Of a DNA stretch of 6,255 nucleotides, positions 1-4,516 are shown piece after piece. The notes under the pieces are model-generated. The model saw only the letters and a list, made by a program, of their open reading frames with translations. It did no database searches and was not told the origin of the DNA. Location of the stretch: NCBI GenBank assembly GCA_964627855.1, contig CAZVLE010000142.1:1-6255 (forward strand), given 5' to 3'. The DNA is from CAZVLE01 sp964627855. GTDB lineage: Bacteria > Bacillota > Dethiobacteria > DTU022. Position 1 is the first letter of the stretch; the number at the start of each line of letters is the position of its first letter. A program made the translations under genes and the position numbers.

Positions 1-679
1 CGTGGACAGCGGTGAACTGGTGAGCCTGGTCGGACCCAATGGAGCAGGTAAGTCAACCTTTATACGCACTATTACCGGTCTGGTTCGCTGGGAAAGGGAA
101 ACTCTGAAAGGGACCCGTTACGGAGATATCACGATCGAAGGTTCTGTAATCTTTAACGGGGAGGATATCATTAGCCTGCCGGCCCATGATATCGTCAAAA
201 AAGGTTTGATTCACTGCCCGGAAAGACGCCGTCCCTTCACAGAAATGTCTGTGCTGGAAAACCTGATGGCCGGCGGCTACCTGATAACCGATAAGCATCA
301 ATTACATGAGAACCTGGAAGCGGTTTATGCTATATTCCCAATCCTGAAGGATCGCAGCAAACAGGTCTCAGGAACTTTATCCGGGGGCGAACAGCAGATG
401 CTGGCTATCGGCCGATCCTTAATGGTTAAACCGCAACTACTCTGCATTGATGAACCATCAACAGGACTTGCCCCACAGATTAAACAGCTTGTATTCGACA
501 AAATCAAAGAAATCCAGGCTTCTGGAATGACTATTCTACTGGTAGAGCAGGATGTCAGTATGACCTTCGCAATGGCCGATCGTAACTATATCCTATCCCA
601 CGGTAAAATTGTTACACAGGGAACAAGCGAAGAACTTTTGAAAGACGAAACTGTGCGCCAGTCTTACCTGGGTTTGTAA
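1..679 (+). CDS. livF: LivF-type ABC transporter ATPase, 5'-truncated by window edge
   Basis: This is the ATP-binding subunit of a branched-chain amino acid/amide-type importer. It hydrolyses ATP at the cytoplasmic face to drive the LivH/LivM permease. Numbering from the GTG at position 2, the sequence shows Walker A GPNGAGKST (residues 11-19), a CPERRRPF segment in the Q-loop region (72-79), signature LSGGEQQ (126-132), Walker B LLCIDEP (146-152), D-loop STGLAP (153-158) and VEQD (181-184). In VEQD, Gln183 sits where most ABC ATPases have the switch His, which is typical of LivF. LivF proteins normally have about 25 residues before this point (first beta strands and the aromatic A-loop), so the GTG at 2 is almost certainly internal and the gene starts before the window. 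About 12 extra residues lie between the Walker A helix and the FNGEDI strand (roughly 30-48). The stop is TAA at 677-679. The gene converges on livM. Family assignment is firm; the substrate is unknown. Confidence 0.93.
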   Translation, partial: VDSGELVSLVGPNGAGKSTFIRTITGLVRWERETLKGTRYGDITIEGSVIFNGEDIISLPAHDIVKKGLIHCPERRRPFTEMSVLENLMAGGYLITDKHQLHENLEAVYAIFPILKDRSKQVSGTLSGGEQQMLAIGRSLMVKPQLLCIDEPSTGLAPQIKQLVFDKIKEIQASGMTILLVEQDVSMTFAMADRNYILSHGKIVTQGTSEELLKDETVRQSYLGL

Positions 680-746
680 AAGAAGGGCAACGCCTGTATA
701 TTTAAGACAAGCATAAATGGTATGTAACCTATACCACGATCAGTAT

Positions 747-787
747 AAATTATAATGCCAGGGTATAAAGCCCTGGCATTATAATTT
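747..787. terminator. Bidirectional terminator hairpin between livF and livM
   Basis: A perfect 17-bp inverted repeat (747-763 with 771-787) encloses a 7-nt loop (764-770). The loop-proximal part is GC-rich (GCCAGGG/CCCTGGC). The base is A/T-rich, so the arms supply AAATT on one side and AATTT plus one more T on the other. It lies midway in the 139-nt gap between two genes that converge, which is the expected position for a shared terminator. The T-tracts are short and partly inside the stem, so efficiency may differ between the two directions. The structure is seen directly; the terminator role is inferred. Confidence 0.85.
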
Positions 788-818
788 TAGAATATGAGAA
801 AGACTTTTAAGTCTGTTT

Positions 819-1847
819 TTAACGCATGTCGGAAAAACAGATCCGGCATTCATTCCTGGTGAAGGCATTGCGAGCCTTGCAGCGGGGGCAATCCCGTTCC
901 AGTTTATCGCGAACGAAGGTAGTAATGCCCTCTGGCATGATCCGCAATACTAAAAGGACAATCAAGGCAAAGATAAGCATCCGGTATTCCGATAATGCTC
1001 GTAAAACCTCTAAGGTTGGGTAAAGGATAAATACGCCGACTACCGCCCCGTAGATAGTAACAACCCCGCCAAAGATAGTCCAGATAATAGCCTGAAATGA
1101 CATCAGCACAGCCAGCATTGACGGACCGGCAATGCGTAAAAAATGCGTAAATAGACCACCTGCCAGACCGGCAAAAAACCCGCTGATACAGAAAGCCATC
1201 AGTTTGTACTTAATCGTGTTGATACCGGATGCACGAACGGCAATTTCATCTTCCCGAATGGCATGAAAAATGATCCCCATCTTGGAATCGGTGATCTTCC
1301 ACATGGCAAAACAGAGAACCAGCATCAGCACTACGGCTATGTAATACTCCATTATTCTCGTGGGAGCGAGGCGGGTAATACCGGATATGCCCAGTTCACC
1401 TCCGAAAAAACCGGGAAAAACAAAAATAATTCCCATCAGCATAATCGGAAAGGCCAGTGTAGCCAGACCAAGATATGGTCCCTTCAGCCGCAGGGAGGGA
1501 ATGCCTACAAGCAGGCCAACCGCAACGGCAGCCAAAGCCCCGATGGGGATGGTAATAATGGGCGGCCACCCGAGACGCAGGTTCAGGAGAGCGGTAGTAT
1601 AGGCAGCCACGCCAAAAAATAGAGCATGGCCGAAGCTAACCTGACCCACATAGCCTGATAATAAATCCCAGCTGGCGGCAAAAATAGCAAATATCGAAGC
1701 TATAGCCAGAATTCTTAAAACATACATATCATTAGTCAGAAGGGGCATTAACAGCAGGGCCAGGATAAAGACAATTGCGATCACACGGGTCGGTAAAACC
1801 ATAATTTCATTGCGGACATATCGAAGAGCCATTTTGATAACGGCCAT
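819..1847 (-). CDS. livM: LivM-type ABC transporter permease with C-terminal zinc-ribbon-like tail
   Basis: This is a membrane-spanning permease subunit of the HAAT importer, the partner of LivH. The 342-residue product has many hydrophobic segments and LivM-family hallmarks: GYVGQVSFGHALFFGVAAY (65-83), GLATLAFP (127-134), a cytoplasmic EAA-like coupling loop GIIFHAIREDEIAVRASGIN (191-210), FGGVVTIYGAVVG (269-281) and RIMPEGI (312-318). The start is ATG at 1847, just 4 nt after the livH stop, with GGAAGGGGAG upstream partly inside the livH end; this suggests translational coupling. A second ATG six codons in is less well placed. The oddity is the last 25 residues: after the usual PEGI end comes a hydrophilic tail with CPRC (320-323) and CRIC (334-337), spaced CxxC-x10-CxxC, like a small zinc ribbon. 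The permease call is firm. Metal binding by the tail is inferred. Confidence 0.94.
   Translation of the reverse strand: MAVIKMALRYVRNEIMVLPTRVIAIVFILALLLMPLLTNDMYVLRILAIASIFAIFAASWDLLSGYVGQVSFGHALFFGVAAYTTALLNLRLGWPPIITIPIGALAAVAVGLLVGIPSLRLKGPYLGLATLAFPIMLMGIIFVFPGFFGGELGISGITRLAPTRIMEYYIAVVLMLVLCFAMWKITDSKMGIIFHAIREDEIAVRASGINTIKYKLMAFCISGFFAGLAGGLFTHFLRIAGPSMLAVLMSFQAIIWTIFGGVVTIYGAVVGVFILYPTLEVLRALSEYRMLIFALIVLLVLRIMPEGITTFVRDKLERDCPRCKARNAFTRNECRICFSDMR
837..890 (-). other. Zinc-ribbon-like motif CxxC-x10-CxxC at LivM C-terminus
   Basis: The four cysteines 320, 323, 334 and 337 of LivM form two CxxC knuckles separated by ten residues. The spacing and the CPxC...N...C..C pattern resemble the short double-zinc-ribbon domains often found at protein ends. 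LivM topology suggests that the tail follows the last membrane helix on the cytoplasmic side. The cysteines are seen directly; zinc binding is inferred. Confidence 0.65.
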
Positions 1848-1851
1848 TGTT

Positions 1852-2721
1852 CTATCGCTCCCCTTCCAGATAAACTCCGAAGAGACCTTCGGGACGGACC
1901 ACCAGGATAATTAACATTATGGCCAGAGCTATGGCCACCTTGAGAAATGCACCGCCGGGAATGGTAAAAACAACGGTAACCTCGATGAAGGCAAGAATCA
2001 AAGCACCGATTAAGCTGCCCTTGATACTGCCCAATCCGCCCAGAATAACAATAGCTAGAACAAGCACCAGAGGATGAAGCCACATGTGTGGTTCAAGAGT
2101 ATACAGCGGGGCAACCATAACCCCGGCAACAGCGGCCAGACCTACCGATATAGCCATCGTGGCAGCAGCGATCTTCGCTACATTCATGCCCATCAGGTTG
2201 GCCACCTCGCGGTCCTGGGCGGAAGAACGGATGGCAATACCCAGGCGGGTTTTCATTAAAACCAGCCAGACTGCAACGAGGGATAGCACAACCACACCGA
2301 GCGTTAAAAGATACTGGTATGTAATGCGGATGCCCATTGGGCTGATATAGCCGGAGACAATATTCGAAACACCCAGGTAATGCCCACCAAACAGGATAAT
2401 GATAAGTTCCTGGAAAACGAGAGCTACCGCCACGGTAATAATCAAAACTGCAGTTTCATGTTCCCTGATCGGCTCCATGAAAACATAATAAATGATAACA
2501 CCTACCACCACTACAATCAGTATTGAGAGGGGTATGGCAATAACAGGATGAAAAGCAAGATTTGCTCCAAGCATGTAAACGGCATAAGCTGCCAGCATGA
2601 AAAAAGCGGTATGAGCCAGGTTAATGATCCTGGCTGCCCCGAAAATGAGGGAAAAACCGACTGCGAGCATGGCGTAAACAGCACCGTTCATCAAACCTAA
2701 GACTAAAATATCACTGAGCAT
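1852..2721 (-). CDS. livH: LivH-type ABC transporter permease
   Basis: This is the first permease subunit of the HAAT importer, pairing with LivM in the membrane. The 289 residues match the usual LivH length. Family motifs are GLMNGAVYAMLAVGFSLIFG (9-28), RIINLAHTAFFMLAAY (31-46), a cytoplasmic EAA-like loop TRLGIAIRSSAQDREVANLMGMN (138-160), ILGGLGSIKGSLIGALIL (226-243) and RPEGLFG (276-282). Several hydrophobic membrane helices are evident throughout. The start ATG at 2721 has an AGAGGA ribosome-binding site 7 nt upstream (2729-2734 on this strand). The stop TAG lies 4 nt before the livM start. The gene is second in the operon, 101 nt after the binding-protein gene, with a GC-rich hairpin in that gap that may lower its expression relative to the receptor. 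Solute specificity cannot be read from it. Confidence 0.95.
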   Translation of the reverse strand: MLSDILVLGLMNGAVYAMLAVGFSLIFGAARIINLAHTAFFMLAAYAVYMLGANLAFHPVIAIPLSILIVVVVGVIIYYVFMEPIREHETAVLIITVAVALVFQELIIILFGGHYLGVSNIVSGYISPMGIRITYQYLLTLGVVVLSLVAVWLVLMKTRLGIAIRSSAQDREVANLMGMNVAKIAAATMAISVGLAAVAGVMVAPLYTLEPHMWLHPLVLVLAIVILGGLGSIKGSLIGALILAFIEVTVVFTIPGGAFLKVAIALAIMLIILVVRPEGLFGVYLEGER

Positions 2722-2758
2722 GAGTCATTCCTCTCGTCGGATTGCTGTTGTTTGATCC

Positions 2759-2790
2759 AAGCCGGGGAGCCCGGAAAGGGCCCCCCGCTT
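2759..2790 (-). promoter_or_regulatory. Intercistronic GC-rich hairpin between binding protein and livH
   Basis: Read on the minus strand, AAGCGGGGGGCCC (2790-2778) pairs with GGGCTCCCCGGCTT (2772-2759) around a 5-nt loop, with one bulged C and one G-U pair. No U-run follows, so it is probably not a full terminator. In operons where a binding protein is needed in excess over its permease, such hairpins often stabilise the upstream message or cause partial termination. The structure is seen; the role is inferred. Confidence 0.6.
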
Positions 2791-2822
2791 CCTTTGATTT
2801 TACAGTAAAACAGATTTACTTT

Positions 2823-4211
2823 TTACTCTCTCCACTGCTCAAGAACATGAGGTGGAATCTGGTAAGGCACTACACCTTCGTAGCCGATAACCAGGTCAGG
2901 ATTGTTCTCACGATCAGGGTACCATTCATAAGGCCAGGTGGCCAGAAGTTCCCCTTCCTGCCACTGGATACCAACAGCGGTCACGTAGCCCGGACCCCAG
3001 ATGATATCGTGGGCATCATCGAAAACAATACGGCCGGCACCGCCGGTATAATCGGTCTGCTCGAGCTCTACGATAACAGCATCTGTATCAATAGTTCCCG
3101 CTCTTTCAACGGCCTCTTTCAAAATATAGACAGCGCTGTAGGTATCAGCGTTATAGTTGGGCAGCTGACCGTAACGCTCCACAAATTTTTCAATAAATGG
3201 AATTGTATATTCGGTAATTTCTGCATTCTGCGCAAAAGTATTCAGGGTATAATCATAGTCACCGAAACCATCGGTTGCCGGATAATAGCCTGACTTCTGG
3301 GCTTCTACGTTAATGCCGACCGGGCAGGCAGGTATTTCCAGCTCTCCCCACTGCTTACCAAAGGGGATCCCGACAGGGCCGGATATAATTGTGTAGATAA
3401 TATGAGCACCCGAGGCCTCGATACCGCGCAGCTCGGTAGTAACGTCCGCTGCCGTGGCAGAAGGCCTGAAAGTACCGACAAATTCCATGCCTAAAGTCGG
3501 TATAATCGCCGGAGCCATTTGAACCAAAGCTTCGTTCCACTCCAGAGCCTCGGCCATGATGGCAACCTTGGGCTCTTCGATGCCTAACTCTTCACGAACA
3601 GCCGCGGCCACGTCGTTTAGCATCAACACTGTTACTGTAACAAGGTCGGTCGAACGAACTGGAGTTACCCGGAATAGATATTTCCAGGTATCATAATCTT
3701 CATCAACACGACCATGCAGCAGTTCATTGGTAGCGGCTCCACAGATCATGAATATTTTCTGGTAGTCGTTAGCAATCATATCTGTGTAAGGCATTACCGC
3801 CTCGGTGCGGAATCCACCGATCAGAAAATCGGGATCCTCTGAGATTACAACATTTTCAACAGCCGACACAGCTCCGAGGGGATCCATGATCTCATCTGTT
3901 TCAACTTGGATCAGGCGAATAGAATGTGCTTCTCCGCCAATCATAACTCCGCCGTCGGCATTAATTTCATCCACAGCCATCTCGGCGCCCCACCACATCA
4001 TTTCGCCCTGGATATTAGTCATGGGCCCGGTAACGGCGATGCTTATTTCTCCGGCAAAGTCAACTTCATCGACCTCGTCAACTTCATCGACAACTTCATC
4101 ATCGGGCGGCTCTACTACTTCATCTTCTACCGGCTCACCACAGCCGAGCACGCCAAATACCATGAAAAGGGCCAGAAAAAGCACGGTAAATAAAAAAAGT
4201 TGATTTTTCAA
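2823..4211 (-). CDS. Lipoprotein solute-binding protein of HAAT (LivJ/LivK-like) ABC importer
   Basis: This is the extracytoplasmic receptor that captures the solute and delivers it to LivH/LivM. The 462-residue precursor begins with a lipoprotein signal: a short basic start, a hydrophobic stretch (5-22) and the lipobox VLGC with Cys24. A 27-residue highly acidic linker rich in Asp, Glu and Val (25-51) follows, then a type I periplasmic-binding fold from about residue 54. Fold hallmarks are ISIAVTGPMTNIQGE (56-70), GAEMAVDEINADGG (75-88), AVSAVENV (114-121) and DFLIGGFRTEAVMPY (128-142). The start is TTG at 4211, chosen because AGGAGGT lies 8 nt upstream and the signal peptide begins there; no nearby ATG fits. 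It is the first gene of the operon, behind a strong promoter. The ligand is unknown: in place of the Ser/Thr-rich pocket strand typical of LivJ it has GGFRTEAV, so it may bind something other than leucine, isoleucine or valine. Confidence 0.94.
   Translation of the reverse strand: MKNQLFLFTVLFLALFMVFGVLGCGEPVEDEVVEPPDDEVVDEVDEVDEVDFAGEISIAVTGPMTNIQGEMMWWGAEMAVDEINADGGVMIGGEAHSIRLIQVETDEIMDPLGAVSAVENVVISEDPDFLIGGFRTEAVMPYTDMIANDYQKIFMICGAATNELLHGRVDEDYDTWKYLFRVTPVRSTDLVTVTVLMLNDVAAAVREELGIEEPKVAIMAEALEWNEALVQMAPAIIPTLGMEFVGTFRPSATAADVTTELRGIEASGAHIIYTIISGPVGIPFGKQWGELEIPACPVGINVEAQKSGYYPATDGFGDYDYTLNTFAQNAEITEYTIPFIEKFVERYGQLPNYNADTYSAVYILKEAVERAGTIDTDAVIVELEQTDYTGGAGRIVFDDAHDIIWGPGYVTAVGIQWQEGELLATWPYEWYPDRENNPDLVIGYEGVVPYQIPPHVLEQWRE
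4059..4091 (-). repeat. 18-bp tandem repeat coding the acidic Asp-Glu-Val linker
   Basis: The 15-mer GTCAACTTCATCGAC occurs at 4059-4073 and again at 4077-4091 (period 18), with a partial third copy (CAACTTCATC) at 4091-4100. On the coding strand this gives repeated Asp-Glu-Val triplets in the linker after the lipid-anchored Cys of the binding protein. The period is a multiple of three, so copy number can change without a frameshift. Confidence 0.75.
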
Positions 4212-4219
4212 ACCTTATT

Positions 4220-4226
4220 ACCTCCT
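4220..4226 (-). promoter_or_regulatory. Ribosome-binding site AGGAGGT that fixes the TTG start of the binding protein
   Basis: The minus-strand sequence AGGAGGT is a near-perfect Shine-Dalgarno match and lies 8 nt before the TTG at 4211. It decides the start codon, because no ATG in the frame fits both the ribosome site and the lipoprotein signal. A perfect site with a weak start codon is a common Firmicutes combination. Confidence 0.88.
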
Positions 4227-4325
4227 CTTTCTTCTCAATATCTTACCCTACCCATCCGAGCCTAGCTTTTTTATTTCCGGTACATACCCCCTTTTTGATG
4301 ATATATTGCATTCATTATAGGGAGA

Positions 4326-4354
4326 ATTATATCATAACAAAAAAACCGTGACAA
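4326..4354 (-). promoter_or_regulatory. Sigma-A-type promoter of the binding protein-livH-livM operon
   Basis: On the minus strand, -35 TTGTCA (4354-4349) and -10 TATAAT (4331-4326) are separated by exactly 17 bp. The spacer includes a run of seven T. Initiation is expected near 4319, giving a leader of roughly 107 nt before the TTG start. A second TATAAT lies at 4319-4314 but has only a poor -35 partner. No recognised riboswitch fold was seen in the leader. Confidence 0.82.
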
Positions 4355-4376
4355 CATTCTAATTCTTTGTTAAGAT
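4348..4376 (+). promoter_or_regulatory. Candidate promoter of the glycosidase-like gene
   Basis: On the plus strand, -35 GTGACA (4348-4353, 5 of 6 to consensus) and -10 TAAGAT (4371-4376, 4 of 6) are 17 bp apart. This would start transcription near 4383, about 134 nt before the ATG at 4517. Its -35 box overlaps the -35 box of the opposite-strand transporter promoter. It is plausible but much weaker in sequence than its partner; TTGTTA at 4367-4372 is an alternative -35 with only a poor -10. Confidence 0.45.
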
Positions 4377-4406
4377 TATTTTTTGTGAAATAACAGCAAA
4401 AATGAC

Positions 4407-4424
4407 CCGGAAAAATTTATCCGG
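4407..4424. promoter_or_regulatory. Near-perfect 18-bp palindrome, possible operator
   Basis: CCGGAAAAATTTATCCGG reads the same on both strands except for one mismatched pair. It lies about 30 bp downstream of the candidate plus-strand -10 box and about 90 bp before the glycosidase-like start, in the untranslated leader. A dimeric repressor site is possible, as is a short RNA hairpin. No regulator gene is visible in the window. Confidence 0.35.
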
Positions 4425-4498
4425 TAAAGGGTTTTCGGAATAAGGGGGAGAAAATTAAGGCAAGGGTAAAACATGAAACCTGTTCTATAAATGATCCA

Positions 4499-4505
4499 GG
4501 GAGGT
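4499..4505 (+). promoter_or_regulatory. Ribosome-binding site of the glycosidase-like gene
   Basis: GGGAGGT lies 11 nt before the ATG at 4517, a slightly long but usable spacing. An in-frame TAG at 4505-4507 excludes any earlier start, so the ATG at 4517 is the first possible one. Confidence 0.7.
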
Positions 4506-4516
4506 AGGCAGTCACG

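Noticed and set aside
2..4. GTG as the true start of livF
   Set aside because: Walker A would begin only 11 residues in, without the first strands and A-loop that LivF needs. The gene must start before the window.
801..820. Second terminator AGACTT/AAGTCT followed by GTTTTT
   Set aside because: The realistic stem is only about 4 bp with a 6-nt A/T loop, too weak beside the 17-bp hairpin at 747-787.
1263..1622. 119-codon plus-strand frame of polar residues
   Set aside because: It is antisense to the membrane helices of livM; the hydrophilic composition is the expected complement of hydrophobic codons.
1830..1832. Alternative livM start at the sixth codon (ATG)
   Set aside because: The first ATG sits 4 nt after the livH stop with a purine-rich ribosome site. 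The later one would place livM farther from it with no better site.
2742..3293. 183-codon plus-strand open frame
   Set aside because: It lies antisense to the end of the binding-protein gene, has no ribosome site, and its translation resembles no family; it is a shadow of the real gene.
3805..4203. 132-codon plus-strand frame rich in Ser and Thr
   Set aside because: The Ser/Thr runs are simply the reverse reading of the Asp-Glu-Val linker codons of the binding protein.
4212..4319. Riboswitch or T-box in the 107-nt leader of the binding protein
   Set aside because: No conserved aptamer core, T-box sequence or terminator/antiterminator pair was found by eye. The leader is purine-rich near the ribosome site and otherwise lacks long stems.
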